Shown one piece after another: positions 26,426-36,048 of a stretch of 64,000 nt of DNA (its first letter is position 1; every line of letters starts with the position of its first letter). This stretch comes from Parafilimonas terrae (GTDB taxonomy: Bacteria > Bacteroidota > Bacteroidia > Chitinophagales > Chitinophagaceae). A model generated the notes under the pieces. It was not told the origin of the DNA and did not search any database. It saw nothing but the letters and a program-made list of their open reading frames with translations. The position numbers and the translations under genes were made by a program. The stretch lies in assembly GCF_900115755.1 (NCBI RefSeq), contig NZ_FOXQ01000012.1:1-64000 (forward strand). Direction: 5' to 3'.

Positions 26426-27646
26426 TTGAACTTCCTCTTCGCCTGGCGCTACTTTAAATCAAAAAAATCCACCAATGCCATCAACATTATTGCGTGGATA
26501 AGCATGATTGCCATCATGGTAAGCACTGCAGCGTTAATCATTGTACTGAGTGTATTTAACGGCTTTGAAGACCTTGTAAAAAACCTGTATGGCGATTTTT
26601 ATGCCGACATAAAAATCACACCAAAACAAGGCAAATTTTTTACGGCTGATACGGCTTTTATACAAAAAGTAAAATCTGTAAACGGGGTTAATCAATTAAG
26701 TTTTACTGTAGAAGAAAAAGCAGTGCTGGTAAATGGCAGCGATTACCAAACTATTGTTTTTTTAAAGGGTGTTGATAAGAATTATAATAACGTAAATAAA
26801 TTATCGCATTATATAACGGATGGGAAATATGAGCTTGGAACGCCGGATGCGCCAGACATTGTTTCCGGTTCCGGCATTGCGAATGCCGTTGGCGCTTTTC
26901 CGGGTTTAGCGCAGCAGCCGCTTGTTATTTATTTACCCAACCGCAAAGCGAATACCTTCAACAGCCTTAATGCCATGCATTCTTTTGAAGTAAAGCCTGC
27001 AGGTATTTTTTCGGTGCAGCAGGAGTTTGATGATAAGTATGCTTTTACCAATCTTGCTTTCGTGCAATACATGCTCGATCTTACTGCAGATGAATATAGC
27101 AGCATGGAGTTATCGGCTAAGGATGCTGATAAAACAAATGATATAAAAAGACAATTACAAAAAATTTTGGGCGACCGTTTTATAATTAAAACAAGCTATG
27201 AACAGAATCAAAGTTTGTTTACGGTAATGCAAATTGAGAAATGGGTTATTTATGGTATTCTTTCGTTGATACTGGTTGTAGCGGCTTTCAATATGATTGG
27301 CGCATTAACCATGCTGGTACTGGAAAAAGAAAAAGATATAGCTGTGTTAAAAGCAATGGGCGCATCGGAAAAACGCATTCAAAATATTTTTTTAAGTGAA
27401 GGGTTTGTGCTTGCCGGCGCCGGCGGTTTTTTAGGCATGCTGATAGCTTTTATTATTTGCTTCATACAAATAAAATTTCAGCTTATTAAACTGGAAGGCG
27501 GCACGTTTATCATTAATTATTATCCCGTAAAAATGACTGCCCCGGATTTTATATTGGTTACGCTCACTATAATGATTATTGCCGTGCTGGCTTCATGGAT
27601 ACCCGCCAAAAAAGCCGCAGAACAGTTTTATTCGTTGAAAAGCTGA
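26426..27646 (+). CDS. FtsX/LolE-family permease
   Basis: The product is 406 residues and starts at a TTG codon at 26426, read as Met; MNFLFAWRYFKSKKSTNAIN is the usual N-terminus of this family and no ATG lies near. It has one N-terminal and three C-terminal membrane helices with a large periplasmic MacB-like domain (about 50-265), and the VLEKEKDIAVLKAMGASEKRI motif before the last helices. Such proteins pair with an ATPase to extract lipoproteins or similar cargo; no ATPase gene is adjacent. It is in an operon with rbfA. Confidence 0.9.
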   Translation: MNFLFAWRYFKSKKSTNAINIIAWISMIAIMVSTAALIIVLSVFNGFEDLVKNLYGDFYADIKITPKQGKFFTADTAFIQKVKSVNGVNQLSFTVEEKAVLVNGSDYQTIVFLKGVDKNYNNVNKLSHYITDGKYELGTPDAPDIVSGSGIANAVGAFPGLAQQPLVIYLPNRKANTFNSLNAMHSFEVKPAGIFSVQQEFDDKYAFTNLAFVQYMLDLTADEYSSMELSAKDADKTNDIKRQLQKILGDRFIIKTSYEQNQSLFTVMQIEKWVIYGILSLILVVAAFNMIGALTMLVLEKEKDIAVLKAMGASEKRIQNIFLSEGFVLAGAGGFLGMLIAFIICFIQIKFQLIKLEGGTFIINYYPVKMTAPDFILVTLTIMIIAVLASWIPAKKAAEQFYSLKS

Positions 27647-27652
27647 GAACAA

Positions 27653-27681
27653 GCTCCGTGGGAGTGATAATTGGTAGTAAC
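27653..27681 (-). repeat. REP-like hairpin after the permease gene
   Basis: GCTCC-GTG-GGAGT (27653-27665) is a three-base-loop hairpin followed by GATAATTGGTAGTAA, which resembles the ATATCTTTGTAGCAA tail of the copy at 7307-7335. It lies 7 bases after the permease stop and may also affect termination or mRNA stability. Confidence 0.55.
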
Positions 27682-27749
27682 AATAACCATCACATAATCC
27701 TCCCAAGCCCTGGCGGGCGGCATATAAAATGTCGCCTTTATAAGGCTCA

Positions 27750-28904
27750 CTACATCAATCCCAACTCTGGTTGCTGCAATGTTTCCTTTAAATATTCAAG
27801 TTCTTCCGGTGTATTATACACCTGGTAAGAAATGCGCAGATATGTTTCACCGGCGCGCTGCATAACCGGTATTTCAATTTTATATTTATTGTATAAGGTT
27901 TCTTTTAGCTGAAATGGGTTTTCTGTTTGTATGGGTATGCTGCACATCTGCCCTGAAAATTCACCTGATAATTTACATAAAGGTTTTGTTTTAAGAAGTT
28001 CGCAAAACACAGGATATTGTTCCAGTATAGTTTGCCTGCAGGCTGCAAGCCTCTCTTTCATGTTATGCTCATCAAAAAATTTCATGATAGCAGGTATGGT
28101 TAAATAAGAAGTGGCATCCCTTGTTCCCTGCATTTCATTTTCTTCCAGGAATTTTGATTTGGTTGGCATGGCGGTTTCATAACCCCAGCTTATAATCAGC
28201 GGCTCAATGCTGTTTTGATAATCTTTATCAACATATAAAAAAGTGCAGCCCTTGGGACTTAACAGCCATTTATGTACAGTACCCGTATAAAAATCTGCTT
28301 TTAATTCTTTTATGTTTAATGGCACGTGCCCGGGCACATGCGCCCCATCAACGATGGCTATCAAACCTAATTCTTTGGCGCGGTCGCAAATTTCTTTTAC
28401 CGGAAAAACAAGCGCTGTTGTGCTGGTGCAATGGCTAATGAATATGGCCCTCGTTCTTTCATTATAACCTTTCCAGAACTCCTCAATAAACTGCTCCTTT
28501 GATAATAATGGCAACGAGATATTTTGCCTGCGGTTTACAAAGCCATATTTCTTTGAATAGAAATCAAAGGTTTTATCCATAGCTCCATATTCATGATTAG
28601 TGGTTAACACTTCATCACCTTGTTTTAAGCCAAGGCTTTTTACCACCTGGTTAATAGCAGTTGTGGGATTTTGAAGAAAGAAAAAATCCTGTGCATCGCA
28701 ATTAATATAAGCTGCCAGCATTTGTTTTGAAACCGCCAGCGCATCATAATATTTTTTGGTAAGAAATTGTATAGGCTCAGCTTCCAGGTCGCGCTGCCAT
28801 TGCTGGTAACTTTCAAATATTGGTTTGGGGCAAGCGCCAAAAGAACCATGATTCAGAAATGTTATTCCAGGATTAAGCAGGAATTGTTCTTTTATATTAT
28901 ACAT
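27750..28904 (-). CDS. class V aminotransferase-fold PLP enzyme
   Basis: The product is 384 residues. FLNHGSFGACPKPIFE at the start, the HEYGAMDKT segment, the Asp of VDGAHVPGHVPLN and the PLP lysine in GTVHKWLLSPKG match the isopenicillin N epimerase-like branch of class V. Substrate and reaction cannot be assigned: members include epimerases, cysteine-desulfurase relatives and lyases. There is no signal peptide. It is a single gene whose end converges on the rbfA/permease unit. Confidence 0.88.
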   Translation of the reverse strand: MYNIKEQFLLNPGITFLNHGSFGACPKPIFESYQQWQRDLEAEPIQFLTKKYYDALAVSKQMLAAYINCDAQDFFFLQNPTTAINQVVKSLGLKQGDEVLTTNHEYGAMDKTFDFYSKKYGFVNRRQNISLPLLSKEQFIEEFWKGYNERTRAIFISHCTSTTALVFPVKEICDRAKELGLIAIVDGAHVPGHVPLNIKELKADFYTGTVHKWLLSPKGCTFLYVDKDYQNSIEPLIISWGYETAMPTKSKFLEENEMQGTRDATSYLTIPAIMKFFDEHNMKERLAACRQTILEQYPVFCELLKTKPLCKLSGEFSGQMCSIPIQTENPFQLKETLYNKYKIEIPVMQRAGETYLRISYQVYNTPEELEYLKETLQQPELGLM

Positions 28905-28985
28905 GTTGATTAAAAATTTTAAACGTTCAAATATCTGCCAATAAAAATTAAAGCATTTAAAAGCTGTTTGAGTTAATCATAAAAA

Positions 28986-29006
28986 GTGAGTGAAGAGTTG
29001 ATGATT
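28986..29006. repeat. short period-7 repeat
   Basis: GTGAGTG, AAGAGTT and GATGATT follow each other at 7-base steps. Similar GTGAGTx units occur at 34507-34534 and 47882-47902. Confidence 0.45.
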
Positions 29007-29023
29007 TATAGCTACAAGTGCAC

Positions 29024-29056
29024 AAAAAAACCGCTCTGTTTAAAGCGGCTTTTTTA
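29024..29056 (-). terminator. terminator of the glgAC operon
   Basis: CCGCT and AGCGG form a stem around a short loop, with A-runs upstream and T-runs downstream on both strands. On the minus strand it follows the glgC stop by 16 bases. Confidence 0.75.
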
Positions 29057-29072
29057 TTAAAAAGGTTATGCT

Positions 29073-30356
29073 CTATATTATAAAGCCATCAGGCAGCACC
29101 GCATTCTTTTTTACAACCACAATACCGTCTTTTACAGTATATAAAGTATGGTCAACATTTTCAAGATGAGCGCCGCCATTAATACGTACATCGTTTCCTA
29201 TTCTCACATTCTTATCAATTATGGCATTTTTTATATAACACCTGTCGCCAATACCAATACGCGGAACACCTTCCTTATTGTTATCTTCCATTTGTTCAAG
29301 CGTTTCATAAAAATCGTTACCCATTATATAAGAGTTAACGATGGTGCTGCCAATGCCCACACGTGAACGTATGCCCATCAACGTATTTTCAATGCGGCTG
29401 GCAAGCACAATACAACCTTCTGCAATCACCGTTTTTTCAAGCGTGGTTCCGCTTATTTTAGCAGGCGGCAGCATACGCGGCCTTGTATAAATAGGATGAG
29501 AACTGTCGAACAAATTAAATTCAGGAACGTCTGACGTTAATTCAATATTTGCTTCAAAGAAAGAATAAATATTTCCAATATCTGTCCAATAGCCATTGTA
29601 TTGGTAACTTACTACTTTATGGGAAGATATGGAAGAAGGAATAATTTCTTTACCAAAATCGGTTGCATCGGGGAATTTATTCAGCAACAATTCATTCATC
29701 AGTTTCCTGGTAAAAATATAAATACCCATAGAAGCAAGATAAACCCTTCCTTTCCGCTGCATTTCATCGCCGGTATCGCTTACCCATTCACCCAAAACAT
29801 CTGCCTTTGGTTTTTCCACAAAAGATGTGATATTATTCTCTGCATCTGTTTTCATAATACCAAACTCGGTGGCTTCACGCGCTGCAACAGGAATTGTAGC
29901 AATAGAAAGATCGGCCCCTGAAGCAACATGGTTATCGAGCATTTCCACAAAATCCATTTGATACAACTGGTCGCCGCTAAGCACGAGCACATATTCAAAA
30001 TCGTTATTGCGAATATGCCTTAACGACTGGCGCACTGCATCTGCTGTGCCCTGGTACCAGCCTGCATTATCTGGCGTTTGTTCCGCAGCCAGTATATCCA
30101 CAAAGCCTGAACTGAAATGACTGAACAGGTAAGTGTTTTTTATGTGTTTATTTAATGATGCCGAATTGAATTGCGTTAATACAAATATCCTGTTGATATT
30201 AGAGTTGATACAATTGCTGATGGGAATATCAACAAGGCGGTATTTGCCTGCAATAGGAACGGCCGGTTTTGAACGGGCTGCTGTTAAAGGATATAATCTT
30301 GTGCCTGCGCCTCCTCCGAGAATTACTGCTATAACTGACTGTGCATAGGATGTCAT
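29073..30356 (-). CDS. glgC: glucose-1-phosphate adenylyltransferase
   Basis: The product is 427 residues. The nucleotidyltransferase core has GGGAGTRLYPLTAARSKPAV and PIAGKYRLVDIPISNCINS; the C-terminal third is a left-handed beta-helix (from about 290, NTLMGIRSRVGIGSTIVNS). The enzyme makes ADP-glucose from ATP and glucose-1-phosphate for glycogen synthesis. It follows glgA by 55 bases on the same strand. WYQGTADAVRQ and the FVEKPK lysine of the sugar-binding site are present. Confidence 0.95.
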   Translation of the reverse strand: MTSYAQSVIAVILGGGAGTRLYPLTAARSKPAVPIAGKYRLVDIPISNCINSNINRIFVLTQFNSASLNKHIKNTYLFSHFSSGFVDILAAEQTPDNAGWYQGTADAVRQSLRHIRNNDFEYVLVLSGDQLYQMDFVEMLDNHVASGADLSIATIPVAAREATEFGIMKTDAENNITSFVEKPKADVLGEWVSDTGDEMQRKGRVYLASMGIYIFTRKLMNELLLNKFPDATDFGKEIIPSSISSHKVVSYQYNGYWTDIGNIYSFFEANIELTSDVPEFNLFDSSHPIYTRPRMLPPAKISGTTLEKTVIAEGCIVLASRIENTLMGIRSRVGIGSTIVNSYIMGNDFYETLEQMEDNNKEGVPRIGIGDRCYIKNAIIDKNVRIGNDVRINGGAHLENVDHTLYTVKDGIVVVKKNAVLPDGFII

Positions 30357-30411
30357 ATATGGGTAGTTTTGTATAAATGTATAAAAGTATTTTCAACAAA
30401 TTTTAGTCCGG

Positions 30412-31833
30412 TTAAATCTTAATACCCTGATAAATATTAAAATATTGCTGTACCGATTTTTCCCAGCTGTTATCAATCTGCATCATGTGTTTGCGCATGC
30501 GGGTAAGACTTTTCTTATCATCATAATATAATCCTACAGCACGGCTTACGGCATGCACAATATCGCCAACAGAAGCCTGGTTAAAGCGTATGCCCCAACC
30601 CTGCCAGTCGCCCATATCAGTAACGGTATCAATTAATCCTCCCGTACTTCTTACCATGGGTACGGTGCCATAGCGCATTGAATACATCTGGTTAAGGCCA
30701 CAGGGTTCAACACGGCTTGGCATTAATAAAAAATCGGCGCCGGCATACATGCGATGGCTGAGCGCTTCGTTGTAGCCAATCATAACATTGTAACTGCCGG
30801 GAAAAGTATCGAGCAATTGTTTGAGCTGCCATTCCACATCCGGATCGCCGCTTCCCAGCACTAAAAAATTTACATAGCCCTGCATGCCGTATAAAGATGA
30901 TGCAATGGCATCAGGCAAAAGGTCGGCAGCCTTCTCTCCTACCAATCTTCCAATAAAAACAATTAAAGGTTTTTGCGGATCGAGGTTAAACTCCTTACAC
31001 AATGCTTCTTTGTTTTTTTGCTTGCCCTTATCAACATCTGCAACCTTATAACTATGCTCTATAAACTTATCCGTTTCTGGGTCCCACACTTCTGCATCAA
31101 TGCCATTTAATACACCGGAGCATTTACCACGTTCATATTCAAACAAAGCCTCAAGCCCGTTAGAGTTCCAGCGCAGTTCTTCCATATAACTCCAGCTTAC
31201 TGTATTTACCCGCCATGCATTTTTTACAGCCGAAGCCAGCGGGTTTATTACGCCGCCCCATTCAAGCAGGCCGCCTTTCCAGGTATCCCATGCAGGAATA
31301 AAACGGCTTTGGTCCCAGTTCATCCATCCCTGGTATTGTGCGTTATGAATGGTAAGTACTGTGGGTATGGACGCCAGCCTGTTGTACTGGTAACAATATT
31401 TCATCATGAAAGGAACAAGCCCTACATGGTAATCGTGGCAATGAACAATATCAGGTTTATGTTCCCATTGATCAAGCCAATTGATGACTGCGATTTGAAA
31501 AGCTACGTAGCGCTGCGTATCATCATCATAACCATATATATTTTCACGGTCGAGCAGGCCATTTATATCTACGAGGTAAAGATCAAAACCAAGTGTATTA
31601 TGCCGTTCTTTTATAATGGTATAATCAAACCACCAATTATCAAGATTAGCCCTTCCTTTAAAATCAACATCCCAATCATTGGCAATTAAAAATTTTGTGC
31701 GGTGCATTGGCATTATAACTTTTGCATAATGCCCGGCCTTAACCTGGTACTTGGGCAAAGCGCCAACCACATCGCCCAAACCGCCGGCTTTTGCAACCGG
31801 GTAACATTCAAAACTCAGGTGAACTATTTCCAT
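30412..31833 (-). CDS. glgA: glycogen synthase (GT5)
   Basis: The product is 473 residues, the usual GlgA length. The ADP-glucose-binding motif KAGGLGDVVGALPK is at the N-terminus, followed by CHDYHVGLVP and the C-terminal catalytic region MPSRVEPCGLNQMYSMRYGTVP. It extends alpha-1,4-glucan from ADP-glucose. It is the first gene of a glgA-glgC operon and is divergent from a sugar transporter gene with a 144-base gap between them. Confidence 0.95.
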   Translation of the reverse strand: MEIVHLSFECYPVAKAGGLGDVVGALPKYQVKAGHYAKVIMPMHRTKFLIANDWDVDFKGRANLDNWWFDYTIIKERHNTLGFDLYLVDINGLLDRENIYGYDDDTQRYVAFQIAVINWLDQWEHKPDIVHCHDYHVGLVPFMMKYCYQYNRLASIPTVLTIHNAQYQGWMNWDQSRFIPAWDTWKGGLLEWGGVINPLASAVKNAWRVNTVSWSYMEELRWNSNGLEALFEYERGKCSGVLNGIDAEVWDPETDKFIEHSYKVADVDKGKQKNKEALCKEFNLDPQKPLIVFIGRLVGEKAADLLPDAIASSLYGMQGYVNFLVLGSGDPDVEWQLKQLLDTFPGSYNVMIGYNEALSHRMYAGADFLLMPSRVEPCGLNQMYSMRYGTVPMVRSTGGLIDTVTDMGDWQGWGIRFNQASVGDIVHAVSRAVGLYYDDKKSLTRMRKHMMQIDNSWEKSVQQYFNIYQGIKI

Positions 31834-31977
31834 GCAGCAATTATTTCTACGTTAGGTTTTTCTTACGCTACCAAATTAACAACTATATTGAAAGAGCAAA
31901 ATAATTTTTAATACAACCTGATAATTTAAATTGTACTTATCTTACGCCACTTTTATAATTTATTCAATGATTGTTAA

Positions 31978-33429
31978 ATGAGCCAGCAAACCAAATGGTC
32001 GCAATTCAGTGTTTTAATTACCGTATTTTTCTTCTGGGGTTTTGTAGCAGCATCTAACGATATTCTTATACCCGTTTTTAAAGACAAGCTGCATCTTTCA
32101 CAACTGCAATCGCAAATGGTTTCATTTGCATTTTATGTGGCTTATACAGTTGGCTCAGTCATCTATTTTATTATTTCAAAAGCCACCGGCGGCGATATCT
32201 TAAACCGCATTGGTTTTAGAAATGGTATTTCATTAGGCCTTGTAATTTCTGCATTAGGCACATTGCTGTTTTATCCTGCTGCACAAACCGCTTCATTCAC
32301 CATAATGATAACCGGCCTGTTTATAGTAGGGCTTGGTTTTTCGCTGCAGCAAACAGCGGCTAATCCATTGGCAATTGTTATGGGCGATCCTAAAACAGGC
32401 GCACAGCGTTTAAGCCTTGCGGGAGGCATTAATAATTTTGGAACAACTATCGGGCCTTTGCTGGTGAGCTTTGCCATCTTTGGCAGCGTAACCGCCAATA
32501 CCGAAGCTGTGGCAAGCATTGAAAGTGTAAAAACACCTTATCTTATTTTAGGCGCCGTGTTTATATTGGTTGCCATCATCTTCAGGTTCTCATCTGTTCC
32601 CAATAAAATTGATCTTGATAAAGTTGCCGCAGAAGAAGCGGATAATGTTAATAAGGTTGAGCATGAAAGAAGTGTTTTTAGTTACCCGCAGCTTATTATG
32701 GGCATGATAGGCATTTTTGTGTATGTGGGTGTTGAAGTGGCTACGGCTTCTAACCTTCCTGCGTTTTTACAGAAAGACCTTGATATCTCCACTGATAAAG
32801 TTGCACCGTTCATTTCGTTATACTGGGCAAGCCTTATGATTGGAAGATGGACGCAATCTGTTGGCGCATTTGATTTAAGCAAAGGCGCAAAGCAGGTATT
32901 GCGTTTCTTTATGCCTTATATAGCATTCGGTGTTTTTATATTGGTGAATGTAATCGCCAATCACGATGTAACGCCTTTTTATTATTATCCGTTTGTTATT
33001 GTTGCCATGATCGCCGGCGATATATTAAGTAAGGGCAACCCGGCAAGATTGCTTTTAATATATTCAAGCTTTGGCATAATTGCTTTGTTTATTGGAATGC
33101 TTACCAAAGGAATGGTTAGCGCTTACGCGTTTATGAGCGTAGGTTTATTCTGCTCCACTTTATGGCCGTGTATTTTTACACTTGCCATTGCAGGGCTTGG
33201 CAGGCATACCAATGAAGGCGCCAGCTTCCTTATTATGATGATTATGGGTGGTGGTATTGTGAGCCTGCTGCAGGGTTTTCTTGCAGATAATGTCTTAGGC
33301 ATTCAATGGAGTTACCTCGTGGGTGTATGTTGCTTTCTTTACCTTGCCTTTTATGCAATAAGGGTTAAGGCTGTTCTTAAAGCACAAGGCATAGATTATG
33401 ACCATCTTGAAAGTAGTGGCGGACATTAA
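31978..33429 (+). CDS. sugar MFS transporter (FucP/GluP type)
   Basis: The product is 483 residues with 12 predicted helices. FFFWGFVAASNDILIPVFK and the GLGFSLQQTAANPLAIVMG segment are characteristic of the fucose/glucose-galactose:H+ symporter branch. It is followed by a ROK sugar kinase 98 bases downstream and is divergent from glycogen genes. Together they suggest import and phosphorylation of glucose (inference); fucose or galactose cannot be excluded. Confidence 0.9.
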   Translation: MSQQTKWSQFSVLITVFFFWGFVAASNDILIPVFKDKLHLSQLQSQMVSFAFYVAYTVGSVIYFIISKATGGDILNRIGFRNGISLGLVISALGTLLFYPAAQTASFTIMITGLFIVGLGFSLQQTAANPLAIVMGDPKTGAQRLSLAGGINNFGTTIGPLLVSFAIFGSVTANTEAVASIESVKTPYLILGAVFILVAIIFRFSSVPNKIDLDKVAAEEADNVNKVEHERSVFSYPQLIMGMIGIFVYVGVEVATASNLPAFLQKDLDISTDKVAPFISLYWASLMIGRWTQSVGAFDLSKGAKQVLRFFMPYIAFGVFILVNVIANHDVTPFYYYPFVIVAMIAGDILSKGNPARLLLIYSSFGIIALFIGMLTKGMVSAYAFMSVGLFCSTLWPCIFTLAIAGLGRHTNEGASFLIMMIMGGGIVSLLQGFLADNVLGIQWSYLVGVCCFLYLAFYAIRVKAVLKAQGIDYDHLESSGGH

Positions 33430-33527
33430 TACAGGTTACTATTAATATCGTATATTGTATTTCATAATTAAGCACTTAAAAAATTAAGGATCAGGGATCG
33501 AAAAATCATAAACCAGAAATTTTAATT

Positions 33528-34505
33528 ATGGCTTCTTCTAAGGCGGCAGTTGAACCGTTGGCAGTAGGAATTGATATCGGCGGTACAGGAACCAAGTACG
33601 GAATTGTTGATCATGTAGGTAATGTTTTGTTTTCAGGTTCTATGTCAACAAAAAAACATGCGAAAGTTGAAACGTTTATTGATGAACTGCACAAGAAGGT
33701 AACAGAACTCATAGAGAAAGCAGGCGGCGCCGGCAGAATGAAGGGCATTGGCGTTGGCGCTCCTAACGGCAACTTTTATACAGGCACGGTTGAATACGCT
33801 CCAAACCTGCCCTGGAAAGGTATTATACCGCTTGCCAAGCTGCTGAACGATAAATTTAAACTCCCGGTTATTTTAACCAATGATGCCAATGCAGCCGCTG
33901 AAGGTGAAATGATTTATGGCGCAGCCAAAGGCATGAAAGATTTTATAATGATAACGCTGGGCACGGGCGTAGGCAGCGGCATTGTGGCCAATGGAAAATT
34001 AATTTATGGCCATGATGGTTTTGCAGGCGAGCTTGGGCATACAATCGTTATACCCGACGGACGATTACATCCCGGAACCGGCAAAAAAGGTTCACTTGAA
34101 AGCTATGCATCTGCAACAGGAGTTCGCGCTACCACGCTCGAGATGCTTCAAAATACTAAAACACCAAGTTCTTTAAGAAATATAGCCGCTGAAGATATTG
34201 ACTCTAAAAAAGTATATGAAGCTGCTATTGCAGGCGATGAACTTGCACAAAAAGTATATGAATTTACAGGAAGGATACTTGGCCTTGCACTTGCTAATGC
34301 TGTAATGTTTTCAAGCCCTGAGGCAATTATATTGTTTGGCGGCTTAACAAAAGCCGGAGAACTTATTTTAAAGCCAACCCGCGAAAGCATGGAGGCCAAT
34401 CTTATAAAAATATTTGAGAATAAAATAAAGATATTGGTAAGCCATTTAAAGGAATCTGACGCTGCCATACTTGGCGCCAGCGCCCTTGCCTGGGAAGTTA
34501 ACTAA
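33528..34505 (+). CDS. ROK family sugar kinase, probable glucokinase
   Basis: The product is 325 residues. The ATP-binding start is GIDIGGTGTKYGIVD, followed by GVGAPN, TNDANAAAEGE with the catalytic Asp, the GTGVGSGIV phosphate loop and GELGHTIV. The usual ROK zinc motif CxCGxxGC is replaced by PGTGKKGS, so all its cysteines are absent. SYASATG after it matches glucokinase-type members. It probably phosphorylates glucose at O6. It follows the sugar transporter gene on the same strand. Confidence 0.85.
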   Translation: MASSKAAVEPLAVGIDIGGTGTKYGIVDHVGNVLFSGSMSTKKHAKVETFIDELHKKVTELIEKAGGAGRMKGIGVGAPNGNFYTGTVEYAPNLPWKGIIPLAKLLNDKFKLPVILTNDANAAAEGEMIYGAAKGMKDFIMITLGTGVGSGIVANGKLIYGHDGFAGELGHTIVIPDGRLHPGTGKKGSLESYASATGVRATTLEMLQNTKTPSSLRNIAAEDIDSKKVYEAAIAGDELAQKVYEFTGRILGLALANAVMFSSPEAIILFGGLTKAGELILKPTRESMEANLIKIFENKIKILVSHLKESDAAILGASALAWEVN

Positions 34506-34506
34506 A

Positions 34507-34534
34507 GTGCGTGGTGCGTTGTAAATAGTGAGTA
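34507..34534. repeat. period-7 repeat after the kinase gene
   Basis: GTGCGTG, GTGCGTT, GTAAATA and GTGAGTA are four consecutive 7-base units, starting at the third base of the 34503-34505 stop region's right flank. No coding role. Confidence 0.6.
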
Positions 34535-34571
34535 GGCAATTTGCGAATATTATGCAATTCATTGCCGGCTT

Positions 34572-34988
34572 TTAATTTTTTTCTTCCCCTTCGCGGCACA
34601 GGCTGTTAAAGTATTTTGCCTTTTCAATGCAGCCATTATAAGAGCTTGGCTTAATTACGTAAGAATGCGCCCCTAATTTCAGGCTTTGCTCTTTTTCAAT
34701 ATTATTTACAGAAGTGGAATAAATGATTACGGTAATATCTTTAAGTTTTTCGTTCTGCTTTAATATTTTCAATACCTGCGTGCCATTTAGCCTGGGCATG
34801 TTTAAATCAAGCAGAATAACAGAAGGCAGTTTATCATCTGGTAAATCTTCAAGATAATGCAGTGCTGTTTCGCCGCTATCGGCATAGCAGGCAACATCAG
34901 GCACGCCAATTTCGGTAAACATATCCTGCATCAGCATCCTGTCTTCCGCATCGTCATCAACCATTAATATTTTCTTTGCTTCAGGCAT
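34572..34988 (-). CDS. single-domain response regulator
   Basis: The product is 138 residues and holds only a receiver domain. The acidic pocket is D11-D13, the phosphate acceptor is Asp61 in ILLDLNMPRLNG, and the conserved Lys is 113 in YVIKPSS. There is no output domain, so it works as a CheY-like relay. No histidine kinase gene is adjacent. It follows the DUF721 and msrA genes on the same strand with short gaps. Confidence 0.92.
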   Translation of the reverse strand: MPEAKKILMVDDDAEDRMLMQDMFTEIGVPDVACYADSGETALHYLEDLPDDKLPSVILLDLNMPRLNGTQVLKILKQNEKLKDITVIIYSTSVNNIEKEQSLKLGAHSYVIKPSSYNGCIEKAKYFNSLCREGEEKN

Positions 34989-35036
34989 TGCTTTATCAAT
35001 ATTAAACTGAACTGAGATTAATTGTAATAATAAAAA

Positions 35037-35318
35037 TTATTTTATAATAACGTCAGTAATAGCCTTTTCCCGTAAAGCCTCGTTTACCCTTTCAATTATT
35101 TTTGGTTTTTGATAAACAAGTTCCTGCTTTAATGCAGCCACTGCAGTATAAACAAAAAGTGTGTTATTAATTATCTGAATTTTATCGGTATAGCGTGCAA
35201 TCGTCTTCCCCATCACCTCTTCCCAAATACTTTCAATTTGCACAGCTCTTAAGCCGCTTCTAAGATTACTCTTGTTTAAGAAATCTTTTAATGCATCCCC
35301 TAATTGCAATTGAGCCAT
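35037..35318 (-). CDS. DUF721 domain protein
   Basis: The product is 93 residues. LGDALKDFLNKSNLRSGLRAVQIESIWEEVMGKTIARYT and the later TLFVYTAVAALKQELVYQK match DUF721, a family of small proteins related to DciA-type helicase-loading factors in part of the bacteria. A role in replication is possible but not shown for this branch. It lies 28 bases after msrA. Confidence 0.82.
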   Translation of the reverse strand: MAQLQLGDALKDFLNKSNLRSGLRAVQIESIWEEVMGKTIARYTDKIQIINNTLFVYTAVAALKQELVYQKPKIIERVNEALREKAITDVIIK

Positions 35319-35346
35319 GGTGCCAAATTAAATTATTTAACTGCCA

Positions 35347-36048
35347 TTACTGGTTATTCGCCATTTCACTGTTTTTCACAGTGCTCTTTAATTTGTTTTT
35401 GAAAACCTTTTCAAATTTTTCAACCTTGGGCGCTATTACCAGGCGGCAATACATCTGGCCCGGGTTATAATCATAATATTGCTGATGATAATTCTCTGCA
35501 ACATAAAAATTCTTATAGGGCTCGATAGCCGTAACAATGGGCTTATTAAAAACATTACTGTCGTTTAATGCTGTTTTATAATGCTCCGCTTTTTCTTTTT
35601 GTTCTTCTGAATGGTAAAATATCACACTTCTGTATTGCGGCCCAACATCATTACCCTGGCGGTTCAAAGTGGTGGGGTCATGTGTTTTCCAGAAAACTTC
35701 CAGCAACTCATCATAGCTTATTACAGATGGGTCATACACCACCTGGCAGCATTCTGCATGGCCGGTAGTGCCGGTGCAAACTTCTTCATACGTTGGATTG
35801 GGAACAGAGCCGCCGCTATAACCGCTCATAACTCTTATAACGCCATTCAATCGCTGAAAAATGGCTTCGGTGCACCAGAAACAGCCTGTTCCAAAACTGG
35901 CTGTATCAGTGGCTGCTGTTGTTGTAACTTTTTGTTCATTCATACTTGTGGCAGATTGAGAATTATGCCCGGCACAGGATGAGAGAGAAAACACACCTGC
36001 GAAGCCAAGCACAGATAAACTAAAAAGATGGGTGATGTTCAGAAGCAT
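35347..36048 (-). CDS. msrA: peptide-methionine (S)-S-oxide reductase, lipoprotein form
   Basis: The product is 233 residues. The first 25 residues are a lipoprotein signal with Cys25 in SLSSCAGH. The catalytic motif GCFWC lies at 55-59 with nucleophile Cys56; GYSGGSVPNPTYEEVC, HDPTTLNRQGND and QYRSVIFYHS are family marks. The mature enzyme reduces oxidised methionine in exported proteins at the membrane. No msrB domain is fused. It is the first of three genes on this strand. Confidence 0.95.
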   Translation of the reverse strand: MLLNITHLFSLSVLGFAGVFSLSSCAGHNSQSATSMNEQKVTTTAATDTASFGTGCFWCTEAIFQRLNGVIRVMSGYSGGSVPNPTYEEVCTGTTGHAECCQVVYDPSVISYDELLEVFWKTHDPTTLNRQGNDVGPQYRSVIFYHSEEQKEKAEHYKTALNDSNVFNKPIVTAIEPYKNFYVAENYHQQYYDYNPGQMYCRLVIAPKVEKFEKVFKNKLKSTVKNSEMANNQ

